Shown: one piece after another, positions 10,134 through 21,699 of the stretch
Numbering within the stretch: the first letter of the stretch is position 1
Layout of the letters: each line of letters opens with the position of its first letter
Assembly (NCBI GenBank): GCA_009667805.1
Contig: CM019063.1
Span: 86,145,877-86,209,876 of the forward strand
Direction: 5' to 3'
DNA length: 64,000 nucleotides
DNA from: Leptobrachium leishanense
Taxonomy: Eukaryota > Chordata > Amphibia > Anura > Megophryidae
The notes under the pieces: model-generated
What the model was told of the DNA's origin: nothing
Database searches by the model: none
What the model saw: only the letters and a program-made list of their open reading frames with translations
Position numbers and translations under genes: made by a program

Positions 10134-10699
10134 CAGGGCTCAAAATTTCCACTTGCCTACTTGCATTTGACGAGTGGAAATTAAGTGAGGGCGAGTGGAA
10201 ATGCACAATAAATTATTTTATGGTGTGTATTCCAGCAGTGCCACCGTTCAGCCCCCCCTCCCTTCCCCAGGCTGCACGGTGGCAGGGATCAACTGCCTAA
10301 CCTGACCCAGCTCGTCTCTATCACTGGCAGGGGCATGGAGAGGAGATTCCCTACCTCCTCGCTCTGCTCACACTGGGCTCTGATGACTGGGTGCACATGT
10401 ATCTGGGGTCTGATGTCTGGATAATAATGTTACTTTTGTAACTTTATTCTAAATAAAACCTTTAACAGTGTAATTTCATAAGATAATATAAAGGGGGTGT
10501 GTTTAGGGGCAGAGTTACGGGCTGGGTAGGGGTTAGGTGGAGCAACTGGTGGCGAGTAACTCTTATGGCCTGGTTAGTAGCTTGGGACTTGACAGTAATC
10601 AGTACTACTAGGGATTTAGGTATTACAGAATACAAATCAGATCTCCCAATGGTGTCATGCTTACATTGTGCCATATTACGTATTAAGGGGTTATTGGGC

Positions 10700-10716
10700 A
10701 TATATATATATATATA
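10700..10716. repeat. (AT)n microsatellite
   Basis: AT dinucleotides followed by a poly-T run. Confidence 0.9.
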
Positions 10717-11139
10717 TTTTTTTTTTATTTTTTTGTCGCTGTACAGACCTTGGTATAGGTTTGCCCCTAATAGCTATATTCTGAAGATACGTGATCAGGG
10801 CAATATTATGTGCGGAGGACCAGCTCGGCGTTATGATTGAGACAGTATGACATTGGATAGCCATTACAGGTCCTTCATACCCCCGAGTTAACTCTCTCTC
10901 TCACTCTCTAGCCTGTCAAAATGATCATCCTGCTGTTTGCAAAATACATCTCCTTCAGGCTTGATCAATGGTTTACCCAAGCAAGGCTATAATTGGACAA
11001 ATGTTTTCACATGACACCCGTGGACCAATCACAGCGGTCTATTCTTACAATAGAGTACGATTGGCTGAATTTTCCCATGTGACCGCCTGATTCCAGACGG
11101 CACAATCTTTAAAAGAGATCATATGTTTATTTGTCTTTC

Positions 11140-11185
11140 CACGTCCCTGAGGAGCAGACACAAGCGAAATGCCGCATTGGACGTG
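11140..11185 (+). ncRNA. Hammerhead ribozyme candidate (Penelope-like element)
   Basis: All core positions are present: CTGAGGA (11147-11153), a short stem II GC/GC with an 8-nt loop, GAAA (11166-11169), then a near-palindromic stem III segment (ATGCCGCAT), U16.1 and H17 = U. Stem I is a perfect 7-bp pair, CACGTCC (11140-11146) with GGACGTG (11179-11185). Very short stem III sequences that work as dimers are known for Penelope-like hammerheads. Stem II is weak, so activity is uncertain. Confidence 0.6.
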
Positions 11186-11387
11186 CTCTATTAACCCATT
11201 TAAGGTTTTCCTCTCATTGCATGCCTGAGCTGGACGCATCTATATTTCATAGACAATAATACTATTACAGCACAATCTGTTTGGGCTATGACTGATTGCC
11301 CATAACCATTCAGCAACATTGTAGCATGTTTAATGTTGAGATGGATTTTTAATCTCATGATCCCCTTTATGTATTATATGAATTTTC

Positions 11388-11905
11388 TTGCTGAGGAACA
11401 CACTTGTGGCTGGGAGATTGCTACTGCTTCTACTCTATTGTGATTTCTCGATCAGTGCATGCAAATTGTAGCTACCAGGTTCACTCCCTGTCTTTATATT
11501 TACCAGCTGTATTCCGTGACGTGGACCATTTATGTTTGCATCTCATCGTGACGCTTTTGAGTGGTGCATGCTAATTGCAACAACAAATTTTGTGGCATAT
11601 GTCTTTAAGCATTTAAGTATACTCCAACGTATGCACACATTTTTTTTTGCTGAGGAATACACTTTTGGCTGGGTGATTGCTACTGCTTGCACTTTATTGT
11701 GATTTCTCGATCAGTGCATGCATATTTCAGCTAACAGGCTCAATCCTTGTCTCTGTATTTACCAGTTGTATTCCATGACGTGGACCACTTATGTTTGCAC
11801 CTCATTGTGACGCTTTTGAGTGGTGCATGCCAACTACAATAACCAATTTGGTGGCAAATGTCTTTAAGCATTTAAGTATACTCTAACGTGTGCATACTTT
11901 TCTGA
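11388..11905. repeat. Two-copy tandem repeat, about 260-bp unit
   Basis: Unit 1 (about 11388-11649) and unit 2 (about 11650-11905) each run from 'gctgaggaa.acacttt/g' through 'tctttaagcatttaagtatac'. They are roughly 85-90% alike by eye. Tandem partial units of this kind resemble the pseudo-LTRs of Penelope-like elements. Confidence 0.7.
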
Positions 11906-12479
11906 GGGGATCCTTAGGCATCTCTTGCTTATTATTCTTTTCAGGTGGTGGTTCTCAGTTTTTGACATACAATTGTTGTCACAGAGACCTCACCCTGCAT
12001 TAGATGCCTTTTGTGATTGGTCATTGACCTTGAGTTACAGTCTCTAATCTATAACCTTTTTTGTGTGTTTTTTATACATTTTGTGGGTGTGTATGTTTTT
12101 TTTTAGAAGTCCAATAAAGGTTTAGAATTTTATTCATTTGTTCCCACCTTCCTTTTGGGTTCTTTGGAATCCAATTCTTCCTTCATCATTAGGGCTAAGT
12201 CCTGCAAGTTTTTGGTGGACGATTGCTAGTACTCAGAGGCTATAGTAATCACTTGCCACTCCACGCCCCACCCTGTTTTGAGTGGGTGCTTGCTTCTCTT
12301 TTCAGCCCTGCTATATTATTTACTCACTAGGCACCCTTCTTTCAGTGGAAGAATGGTGGCTTTGTTGAACCATGGTAAACTACGCTGGATCACATATATT
12401 AAGGTGAATTCGCTATTTGTGAACCTGGCCATATAGTTCTCCATAAGGTCCACTGATATTTCCAGAGTTTTTGCCAATT

Positions 12480-12862
12480 TAAAGGATTATTCAGAAAGAG
12501 CCGATCTGACCCTGAAATGTCACCGAACAAGCAATTTCCGTACGGTGACATTCCAGAGCCATTCAGCTATTCAGAGAGCAGGAAGTTTGCCAAATTTTGG
12601 CGAACTGCCAGCAAGTACGTTGCCTGTTCGAGGGTAGTGAAAACCCCATAGAGAAGCAATGGTTATTCTATTCAGAGAACATCGCACAGCGAAAAGTTGC
12701 CTAAGTGACCGGCTGTTCGGTGTTTTCATTCGGCAGGTTTATTAAGGCGAATCCCAAAGGCTTCAATGTTAAAAATATTCCCGTTTTAATCCAATATCTA
12801 ATAAACCGTTTATCATTTTAATCTGCAGTAAAAAGTCTCTTTATTTATGGAAATGAAAAGAG
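12480..12862. mobile_element. CAGGGTTAT-family MITE, truncated
   Basis: Starts 'ggattattcagaaagagccgat' and contains the family's markers: 'gtcaccgaac...gtacggtgac', 'ttcggcaggtttatt', 'attcccgttttaat' and 'taaaaagtctctttatt'. The order is the reverse complement of the complete copy at 40325-41203, and the far end is missing. Confidence 0.6.
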
Positions 12863-13363
12863 TTCCCATAGGTGCGTATGATATATATTAATTGACTGGG
12901 ATTAATATTATCTGTAGATTGTCTTATGTTCGTATTATTAAATTATAGATATGATGCACATCCATTAACGATGTCAACACACATAAGGAAATTCCTAAAT
13001 TCTATAAAAAATGCAGAGGATAAAAGCTTTTTTACAAAAAGTGAAGAATCAATACAATCTCGTATTTAGTGTACAACCAAAATGCCTCAATATTCAATGC
13101 ATACGAAAATTCCTATACATCACTTTTAAAATGCAGGAGACCCGACAGGATTATTCAAATTGGTGTAGAATAGTCCTCCTTTTCAAAAGGTTGTAGAGTC
13201 AAGATGCATGAAATCACCGGATAGTTTCCACTGGAAGACTTCAAATCCTGCAGTAAATAAAATAACAGGAACACAATTGCATTTGGAGTATTTTTCCAGC
13301 AACCCTCTGCCCTTAGCGGAATTTCTCCGAACCAGTTCTTTGGAGGTGGTTAAAACGAAACAT

Positions 13364-13583
13364 AAAAATCCACTGTGGTGCAGAGAAAATAATAAAAAAA
13401 ATATTTCTGTTAAAAACAGTATAAAAAAAATCAGTGAGCGTACTGAGATGCGTTTCGCCGTATTCACGGCATCATCAGTCAGTTCTACGGCGAAACGCGT
13501 CTCAGTACGCTCACTGATTTTTTTATACTGTTTTTAACAGAAATAAAAAATGTATTATTTTCTCTGCACCACAGTGTTTTTTT
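13364..13583. repeat. Penelope-like palindrome
   Basis: Arms of about 100 bp, from 'ccactgtggtgcagagaaaata' to its reverse complement 'tattttctctgcaccacagtg'. The centre (13467-13486) is unpaired because one arm is cut within ribozyme stem II. The apparent open frames on both strands arise from this symmetry. Confidence 0.7.
13442..13483 (-). ncRNA. Hammerhead ribozyme candidate (minus strand)
   Basis: Minus strand: CTGATGA, one extra T, stem II GCCGT-GAAT-ACGGC (5 bp, 4-nt loop), GAAA, then CGCATC. Stem I can pair ACTGA (plus 13479-13483) with TCAGT (plus 13442-13446). All conserved core bases are present; the extra U after the CUGAUGA box and the altered stem III (ACGCAT, not ACGCGT) may lower activity. 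Confidence 0.55.
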
Positions 13584-13589
13584 ATGCTT

Positions 13590-14130
13590 AACACGGGGAG
13601 CGCAAAGAGTTAATTAGCATTAGGATTACAATATACTAACGCTAATTTCCATCCGGCAGCGGTTAACCCCAAAGTTAACCACAGCCAGGACCTGGTGCTA
13701 ATGGATTCCACTGCTGCAGAATTCGTTAGTACCAGCAGAAACCCCCCCACACAATTGATCAGATATTCACCTCCTATCCTGCGGCGAGGACTGCGGCTCC
13801 AACCACCTTCTCTGTCCGCCGGGAGCAGGGAGAGTCTGGGGGACTCAGTCTCTCTCTGCGGATCACTATGCCGACCTGCCAGATCTTGCGAGGCGAGATC
13901 CTGCAGGTCATGTGACCGGTGACGTCGGCCTCAATGGGGTCCTATGGACTCCATGGAGGGGATGCACGTGGCGGCGCTTAGCGCTTCCACGCACATCCTG
14001 TGGCTTAACACCGGATTACATTGCAGGCAGCTTTTCTAGCGCCTGCATCGTAATGTCACACTAAAACGGGGACGCGAAGGAGAATCCTGCATGGCGCAAG
14101 TTTTTCTCCCTAGCGTCCCCGTTTTAGCGT
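13590..14130. mobile_element. MITE fragment related to the GCGC-rich families
   Basis: Contains 'acacggggagcgcaaag', 'attagcattaggattacaatat' and a strong inverted pair around 14063-14125 (CTAAAACGGGGACGC / GCGTCCCCGTTTTAGCG). Similar sequence occurs at 21395-21640, 31957-32350 and 50150-50860. Terminal repeats could not be fixed. Confidence 0.45.
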
Positions 14131-14721
14131 TAATAATGTGCCTAGGGAGTACATGTCTTTTGCGTTCTCTATTCCCTTTTATACTATTAAATGGACTGCT
14201 ATGCCACTTCCAATTTTGATTATTACTGTCTGTCTACTGTATGTGTTTGTTATCTGTCAGCCCTTGTATATTCTAGGAAGTTTCTACTGATATGTCTTAT
14301 CCATCCTTGATTTACTCTTATGTTACATGATATCCAGCATTACTGTAAAATCCTCAAAAAAGAGCAGATGGAGTTCAAATATTCAATTTCTCTGAAAAGT
14401 TTGCTTAAGTGAGATAGTAGGCGAAGAGTGCAAGTGACAGAGCAGATTAGATGGTGCTAATTTATAGGAACTAGATTGATGAGGAAGAGAAATAAAAATT
14501 TAAAACGTAATCATATTATGATATTCTTGGAAATAGCTCTTATAAGAATCTCAAACCGTATAGAATAATGAAAGGTTTTAATGTTTCTTATTATCCTACA
14601 ATCTTTATAGGAAGGATACATTCTTTCCTTCTTATTAAATAAAAAAGTTTAAATTAAAAAAAATGTGAAAATTTGCATTTTGTGATTATTTACACTTTTA
14701 AGTAATAAATGAAACAATTGT
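14131..14721. other. AT-rich spacer
   Basis: No recognisable element or gene. Confidence 0.6.
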
Positions 14722-16250
14722 GCCCCCTCTAAAATCTCTCTGCTACCTTTTGCCTCCAAAATCTTAGAACACCTGGTCTATAACCAGCTCACTGGTTTCC
14801 AAGCTGCTAACTCTCTACTTCATCTCCAGCACTCCACTGAGACTGCTCTGGCCAAGGTGACTAATGATTTAGTTGTTACTAAAACCAAAGGTCACTTCTC
14901 CCGGCTTATTCTTCTAGACCTTTCTGCTGCATTTGACACTGTTTATCACCCTCTCCTGCTCCTCACGCTGCATCAACATGGCGTCAGTGGCACTGTTCTT
15001 TCCTGGTTCTCTTTCTATCTCTCTCTTCAGCTCCTTCAGTGTCTCCTTCGCTGGTGCCTCTTCAACACCAAGTTCATCCTTCAGTTGGGGTGCTTCAAGG
15101 CTATGTTCTGGGTCGCCTACTCTTTTCGATCTATACTGCTTCTGTGGGCAACCTCATTTCTTTCTATGGATTCAATTATCATCTCTATGATGACGACACC
15201 CAAATCTGCCTTTCCTCCCCTGATGTCTCTCCTCCTGTGTTGGACCGTGTTACTGCCTGCCTATCGGCTGTCACCGACTGGATGGCCTCCTTTTTCCTAA
15301 AGCTTAACCTCTCCAAAACTGAACTTCTCATCTTTCCTCCCTCTAAAACCAATATTCCTGCCCCTATTTCCCTTCAGGCGAATGGTGCCACCATTACTTC
15401 CACCTTTCGGGCTCTTTTCCTCAGTGTCCTCTTCGACTCTGATCTCTTCTTCACTCCTCACATTCAGTCATGAACCAAATCCTGATACTTCCAACTAAAA
15501 AGCATTGCTCCCATCTGCACCCGTCTTACTTAGGACTCTGCTAAAACACTCATCCAGGCTCTTATTATCTCCTGCCTTGACTACTGTAACCTCATTCTCT
15601 CTGGCGTTAAGAGGTCCCAGATTCTCCCTCTGCAGTCTGTTATGGATGCCTGTGCCAGGCTCAACCACCTCATCTCTCTCATCTCACCCCTTTGTCAATC
15701 TCTACACTGGCTCAAAATACTGGTGCTCACATACAAAGCTCTCCATAACCATGCCCCTACCTACGTCTCTTCCTTTATTAGCAGGCATATCCCATCCCGG
15801 CCACTTTGCTCTGCCAATAACCTGATGCTATCAGTTCCACGTACCCGCACTCCCAACTCCTGCCTTCAAGACTTCTCCCGAGCTGCCCCCTTTCTATGGA
15901 ACTCCCTCCCCTGCAACATTAGACACTCCCCATCTCTCCAGTCCTTCAAGAAGTCCCTGAAAACACATAACTTTAGAGACGCCTATCGGCTCACTCCAAC
16001 TGTACATTTCTTGCCCACATGTACCCACTGCTTCAGGTTATTTACCCTCACCTCATGTGTTGCCGCTCTACTCTTAGACCTCACCTCATGTGTTGCCGCT
16101 CTACTCTTAGATTGTAAGTTCTCTAGCAGGGTCCTCTCTCCTACTGTTCTGTGTGTTTAACTTTGTATGTATATTTGTTAGTCTATCTCACCCATTGCAC
16201 ATTGCTATGGAATTTGTTAGCACTTTATAAGTGCCTGTAACTGTAAAATA
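14722..16250 (+). pseudogene. L2-clade LINE, RT to 3' tail (5' truncated, frameshifted)
   Basis: Across three frames one reads [12 protein letters not shown] (about 14915-14945), the catalytic box as YDDDTQ instead of YADDTQ (about 15178-15196), then the C-terminal module with LTYKALHNHAP and FLWNSLP (about 15730-15915). Several frameshifts and a damaged catalytic box show a dead copy. The 3' end ends with 'tgttagcactttataagtgcc', the conserved L2-type tail. The endonuclease domain is absent. Confidence 0.85.
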
Positions 16251-16324
16251 CTGTGCTGAGTATGACTATATATATATAAAAATAATGTAACATACAATTG
16301 GTTCAATTAATTTGGCCTGATTGA

Positions 16325-16412
16325 CAAAATGTATTTATTTTATTTATTCATAAAAGATTTTACCAGGAAGGATACATTGAGATTTCTCCCGTTTTCAAGT
16401 ATGTCCTGGGTT
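16325..16412 (-). mobile_element. SINE 3' tail fragment
   Basis: 'ttttaccaggaaggatacattgag...caagtatgtcctggg' matches the tail of the SINE at 23497-23705. It is 5' truncated, with an AT-rich (ATAA-like) end. Confidence 0.6.
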
Positions 16413-16459
16413 CAAGAACATTGAATTGTTACAGTCGTTACAGAAGTACAAAGTTACAG

Positions 16460-16638
16460 TTACAATTACTTATACAGCGCCACCAGATTCCATAGCGCTT
16501 TACAATGGGGAAGCACAAACAGCAGACTTACATGATACAAGAGGAAATACAACCCTGGTCATAGGATAACTGTCCAGGTAATATAATCGCTTTAAACCAA
16601 GAGCTCAGGCAGACATCCCATGAGCTTACACTCTAAGG
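16460..16638 (-). mobile_element. L2 LINE 3' tail, split by a hAT element
   Basis: The reverse complement has 'gagtgtaagctcatggg' and 'cattgtaaagcgctatgg', the recurrent L2 tail. It is interrupted at 16638 by the hAT copy; sequence beyond 17700 may be its continuation. Confidence 0.6.
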
Positions 16639-17691
16639 CAGTGTTTCTCAAGTGGTGGGTCGTGACCCAAAAGTGGGTCATGAACAGGGGCGGACTGGGT
16701 CACGGAGCAAGTGCCCCCTGGCCTCTCTAATGCCTGGGACCCGCTGATGCATCTTACTGCGGCAGCGGGTCCCAGGCAGCACGGCTACCTCTGAATGTTC
16801 CCAGGCGCCACCTGGGACCCGCTGCATCAGGTAAGATACTCTGTAATGGCAAGGTGGGAGGGGGAAAGCATCTGTAATGGGAGGTGTGGGGTGAGACTCA
16901 GTGACTGGTGGCACGCTCTGTACTCCCAACACAAGGAGCCACTGTGCACAATCCACACCTCAGTGAAGCAACGTATATTTATATAGGCCAGCCTCCCATG
17001 GAGGTGTTTTTTAAATGGCTTGAACCAATGGTGTTTTCCCATTGGTCCAAAGCTATTCCATTGCTCTTCAGTGTCTCTGAGGCACTGAAAAGCGTAGGTT
17101 CAGGAAGTAGGCAGTGCCGGACGCGCATTGCAAACTTTCAATCTCTTGGCCAGCTTGAGCTTATGCGATTAGCGTAGCGTTCAGCTAAGCAAATTGCATA
17201 GGCTCGGTGAGGGCAGGCTGCTGCGAAAAAATTATGTGCGCAGCGGCAGAGACAGACGGCGGGGGAGCGCGGAGCAGGTGAGTTTAAGTTTTTTATAATA
17301 TTTTATTATTCATTCAGTAGTGATTTAAATTAGAGTTGCTTTGTCTACCATCACCCCACACTTTGAGACACTTATTAAGAGCAAGAAGCATCCCCAGCTT
17401 TCTCGTAAGTTCTAGTCAATTTCATATATTTCAATTACAGTTTATTTTATTGGGTTTTTGCCTCAACAGCGCTTACGTTTTCACTAGTGCTGTGCTTACT
17501 GCACTATCCATTTTGGAAAGAATCCCTGTTTGTTTACACAATTGTTTAAAAAGTCTATACATTGTAGAATATTGCGCATGTTGTTTTGTGGAATAAATTA
17601 TAATGTTTCAGAAATTCAATTATTTTTGGGTCGCGACTTAATGACCAAGGACAATTGTGGGTCCTGAGGGTCCACAGGTTGAGAACCACTG
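16639..17691. mobile_element. hAT-like non-autonomous element
   Basis: 1,053 bp, starting CAGTGTTTCTCAAG and ending TTGAGAACCACTG, with perfect 8-bp target duplication CTCTAAGG (16631-16638 and 17692-17699). Inner ends carry 'gtgggtcgtgaccc' and 'gggtcgcgactt'. No transposase; the interior holds GC-rich unclassified sequence. Confidence 0.88.
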
Positions 17692-17889
17692 CTCTAAGGG
17701 ACTAGGTTAACTGAAACAAATGGGAGCAGAGGGAAGGGGAAACTGGTCGCCAGTAGAATATCGTAGGGATTGCATGAAAAAGGACCAGATGTTTGGTCTT
17801 ACTAAGGGTAATTAGTGAGAGAAGCTGGAAAGGGGAGCTGAAATTAGGGACCGGCCCTGGATGGGCAGGTGGATGGGGCGGGTTGGTTT

Positions 17890-18270
17890 GGGGCAGCAGA
17901 GGGAAGTGATGGAGGTAATTCTGTGAGTATGCTGTGGAAATAGAATGAGGTTTGTGACAATGCACAGATAGTCCCTATTAAACATGTGGGGGAGGGAGGA
18001 GGAGGGAAAAACAAACAGATTTTTTTTCTATCTGAAATGGAGGGAGATTCAAAATACTTCAAAAGACTAGTCAGAGAATAATAAATGCAGACATAAAAAT
18101 ACAATTGCAAGATTATGGCAGCCTGGGGTATATTGTTGGACACCATGTTGAATGGTGGATACCTTAAATGCTTGGTTCAGGGCAGCGGAGGGAAGCGATG
18201 GAGTTGATACTGTGATGAGTATGCTTGAATGCTTGGTTCAGGGCAGCAGAGGGAAGCGATGGAATTGGCA
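17890..18270. repeat. Diverged short repeats of 'ggcagcagagggaagcgatgg'
   Basis: Three imperfect copies at about 17893, 18181 and 18242, the last two as a close tandem. No coding potential seen. Confidence 0.5.
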
Positions 18271-18833
18271 GCTTTTTGGGCAAATTCCAGCCATTTTTCA
18301 ATTCTGGACATTTATATAAGGGCATTCTGATTCCTGTTTAATATTTGGTTTGAATGTTGACAAACACGGCAATACTTTAATGAATCTGAAAAAATGCATG
18401 TGCTGAAAGGAGTTGATGAATGCATTTTAAAGCAGACAAACTGCAAAAATCAAACTTGTTTTAGACAGCAAATGTTTCAAACAGGCACGCTTAATAGCAA
18501 AATCAATATGAGGCTGCCCGAATCCATGCTTTACGGATGTTTTACCAGCAAGCTTTTCTCAGACCAACATAATTTTTCGATTTTCAGTTTTGGATGAATT
18601 TTTACATTTGAATCAACTGATATTTTAAAATTGTCAGGCTCAGCGTGTGGATGCGAGCAGGAGCGAGTCTACTGTACGGTGATATAGATGAGGGCTTAAC
18701 TAAGGAAGCGAGAATGGAAAGAGACTAAGAATTGGGGCAGAAGTGGAAATACTAAACGGGTGAAACAGGAAAGGAGCTAACACAAAACCTAAACAGGAAT
18801 AAAGGGCAAAAGAGAAAGATCTAGGGCCCTATT

Positions 18834-19554
18834 ACATTCCTCACGCATCGGTTTTGCGCGCACGCAAATGCGCATTTGCGCGAGGACAAAACCATTTGCG
18901 CAGAACGTCGTATTTCAACATTCGCGCAAACGATGCACGTTATCGTTCAACGCGGATGGACTTGCGCGAGCGTGATGAATTGCGCGCGTCCTATACTTAA
19001 CATTGTGAGCGCAAATGCGTTAAGCGGAAGTTATTTCAATAGATGCGCAACTTCCTACGAACGACGTTTGCGCGCATAATTTTAACGTCTTTGAAAACCT
19101 GGTGTTAACTACAAATCTGAACGTTCTGGCCGAAACAAAATACACCAGCACGAAAAAAAAATACAGCACATTCTACACATACCCAAACAATAAAATTGTG
19201 AATTTCTGCATATTTTTTTATTGCTGCAGCATGTATACTCAGAGTTACTTTGACAGACGCAAAAACGTTAGTGAGTAAATTAAGGTGAATTGATGTCAAT
19301 TAAGGTTCTTAATTCTGATTGGCTGAATCCCGCGAAAAAAAACAGTCCGCGCACTGATTTACATGCGCAACGTTACTGCGCGCGTATTACACTTTAGTTT
19401 TGCGCATTTTTTTTACTAACGTTATTTTTTGACGGATGAGAAAATGCGTTCGGATCCGAATATCACGTTAATTTTCGTGCGATAACACTGGACGATGTGC
19501 GCAAACAAAGTTGCGCTGCGCGAGCGCGTTTGCACAGAGAATGTAATAGGGCCC
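18834..19554. mobile_element. GCGC-rich MITE, copy 2 (complete)
   Basis: 721 bp with inverted ends GGGCCCTATTACATTCC / GAATGTAATAGGGCCC and a perfect 3-bp duplication CTA (18831-18833, 19555-19557). A shared internal block 'gtttgcgcgcataattttaacg' occurs in copies at 36.6, 53.3 and 63.2 kb. GGG ends with a 3-bp target point to PIF/Harbinger, by inference. Confidence 0.8.
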
Positions 19555-19847
19555 CTAAAGTTTAAAGAGAAAATACAAAAGAGGATAAATGGCAAGATGT
19601 TTATAAAGCAGGAAACGATAACAAGGAAAACTAAAAGACACAAGAGCTAACAAGCCATAAAAGCAGTAATATAAAATATTCAAAATACAGAGTACAGGGG
19701 AAACAAAACTGAAGCAAAACAAAGAGAAGAAATAATAGAAACAATAGGGTTTTGCAGGAACTTGCAGACTCGTGGTTAGATCAAAGCATAAAAGTCGTGG
19801 CAAGGCGGCTGGCATAGGTTGGTCAAAGTCCATAGCAAATCTTCTAG

Positions 19848-19998
19848 GTTGTGAGTTCTCAGGGGAATAGGGCCCTCGTTTCCTCCTGTACTGGTTAGTC
19901 GAATGTTGTTCAATGTATTATAACCTTGTCTATATTGTGCCCATTGTACAGCGCTGCGGAATATGCTGGCGCTTTATAAATATAGAATAATAATAATA
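19848..19998 (+). mobile_element. L2 LINE 3' tail
   Basis: 'tgttcaatgtattataaccttgtc' and 'tgtacagcgctgcggaatatgctggcgctttataaa', followed by (AATAAT)n. Only the 3' end is present. Confidence 0.75.
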
Positions 19999-20759
19999 GC
20001 AGAGGGTCGGTATACTGTAATCCAATAGAAGTATCAAAATAGGAGAGCCCAGAGAATGGTTAAAGTCCACAGCCTAAAGGTCAGTATATGGAATATCCAA
20101 AAAGCACTAGCAGGAACAGGTCCACACACCAAGGGGCTTTCTCGGTGAATGAAGGAGTCAGACACAATGCAGAAGCAAAGGTTCTTGGGAGTAGCTCCTA
20201 TTTATGGAGGCTTCCCAGGTGGAAATGAGCCACACCTGGTGCTCTGTAGAATCCAGGAAAAGTCCAGACTGGAACCCAGGAACCTGGATCCTACAATGAG
20301 GTATAAATGCCAAACAAGAGAATACTCCTGAAAGGGGTATGCTGGAGCTAGGCCTGTGTACAAGGAAAATACTGGCATCACCAGCGGGCAAAAGGAGTGG
20401 GAGTCTTACAAAAATACAAATATTGCCCGAAACTATTATTTTTCGAAATATCTGGTCAGGAAATTCTATTGAGCCCAGTGCAAACCAGAAGAGAGGGAAC
20501 AACAGCTTCTTCAATAGTTCATGTAGATGCAGAGCTTGATCAGCGGTGTTAATCCATAGACAGTTGTACAGGAAAATATTATACGCCACCCAAAAAGTAT
20601 TGGTGAAGCTAAATGTAATAATGATGGGGAAAGCAATCAGATTGAATTTAAGAATTTTAACGCCAACTTAATACACTTTCCCAAGCTTTCCGGTTGCATC
20701 AAATTAGTACAATATGTGCAACATAATACATTTCTTGCAATTTCTTATTCTTTAACCCA

Positions 20760-20825
20760 TTACATACTTGAAAACGAGAGAAATCTCAATGTATCCTTCC
20801 TGGTAAAATCCTTTATAAATAAATA
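20760..20825 (+). mobile_element. SINE 3' tail fragment
   Basis: 'acttgaaaacgagagaaatctcaatgtatccttcctggtaaaatc' followed by 'ataaataaataaa'; opposite in orientation to 16325-16412. Confidence 0.55.
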
Positions 20826-20829
20826 AAAT

Positions 20830-21375
20830 ATAAATTTAAACATGTGCGCCGCAGAAAACCCACTGGACATACCCGACGATCTGCCGCAAACTCGCCGAAC
20901 GCGGCTGAAAAAAGCCGACGATCTGCCGAACGCGGCTGAAAAAAGCCGACGATCTGCCGAACACAGCGCCGACCAACCCCCACAAAAATCCAAAGAGTGG
21001 ACAAACTGGCTAAAATAAAAAAAAAACATTGAAAGTTTCAAAATTATAAACTCTTTTTGCAAAGGAACTACTGGACAAACATTTCTGGAATTAACATATA
21101 AGGTCCTATGAATAATAATAAAAAGGTCTGTTACAGAAAAAAACAAAACGGTATTTAAGCAAAAATGAAGAGAAAAACAAAACGGGAATGTTTTAAAATG
21201 AAACAAATGGGATTCGCCTGATTAAACCTGCCGAATGAAACCACTGAACGCCAGGGCATTTCATGACATTTCTCTGCTGTTCGGTGTTTTATGAATAGGT
21301 TAATCATTGCTTCTCTATGGGGATATCACTGACGTTGAAAAGGCACCGTATTTTGCTGTCAATTCGCCAAAATTT
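20830..21375. mobile_element. CAGGGTTAT-family MITE, truncated
   Basis: Shares 'gggattcgcctgattaaacctgccgaatgaaacca', 'gcttctctatggggat' and 'aaaggcaccgta' with complete copies. Both terminal repeats are missing. Includes a 31-bp exact tandem pair (20905-20968; unit 'gaacgcggctgaaaaaagcc...'). Confidence 0.6.
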
Positions 21376-21394
21376 TCAGTTAACCACAGCAGGA

Positions 21395-21640
21395 CGGTAA
21401 TTAGCGTTAGGGCTTCGTAATCCTAACGCTAATTAACACTTCATGCTCCCCATGTTAAGCATAGAGAGCGCAAAGTACAGTAAGCTCACTGAAAAGCTTC
21501 AGATCCGAATCGCTAATGGGTTTTTTAACCCATTAATGTTCAGATTGTAATATGCTGCGCCTGCACTAGGGCCACCAGAGCTAACGTTAACGCTCACACA
21601 GGTGAGCGCTAACGTTAGTGTTTTTAATGTAAAATGGCTC
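21395..21640. mobile_element. MITE fragment with AACGCTAA motifs
   Basis: Inverted pairs such as 'attagcgttaggg...cctaacgctaatt' and 'gctaacgttaacgctcac...gtgagcgctaacgtta'. Related to 32140-32350 and 56175-56300. Confidence 0.5.
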
Positions 21641-21699
21641 ACAGTGTCTTAATCTTGCCTCCCTAACTATGTAGTGAAGTTTCACTGTATATACTTCTA

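Larger units (their letters stand above)
10134..12310. mobile_element. hAT-like element with nested Penelope-like DNA
   Basis: Left end CAGGGCTCAAAATTTCC; reverse complement of the right end CAGGGCTGAAAAGAG. Flanks CTATACAT (10126-10133) and CTATATTA (12311-12318) agree at the first five positions, a decayed 8-bp duplication. Both ends repeat the motif 'gagtgg/cttgcc'. No transposase frame is visible. The middle (about 10700-12180) is Penelope-like: (AT)n, hammerhead, a two-unit tandem, and a tail ending 'ccaataaaggtttag'. Confidence 0.6.
18632..20410 (-). mobile_element. Probable solo LTR with nested MITE and L2 tail
   Basis: Minus strand starts TGTAAGACTCCC and ends GAGCCTGACA; the flanks are AAAAT on both sides (18627-18631 and 20411-20415), a 5-bp target duplication. 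The 3' end GAGCCTGACA is shared with the LTR at 29189-29817, suggesting related families. It holds a MITE (18834-19554) and an L2 tail (about 19848-19998), leaving about 900 bp of LTR. No internal domain lies next to it. Confidence 0.6.

Noticed and set aside
10462..10840. Overlapping frames on both strands near 10.5-10.8 kb
   Set aside because: Inside a hAT-type element, no motif, and one runs over (AT)n and poly-T.
18834..19554. TTTGCGC words as amplified E2F sites
   Set aside because: E2F consensus is TTTSGCGC; the words here mostly miss one core base (TTTTGCGC or TTTGCGCG).
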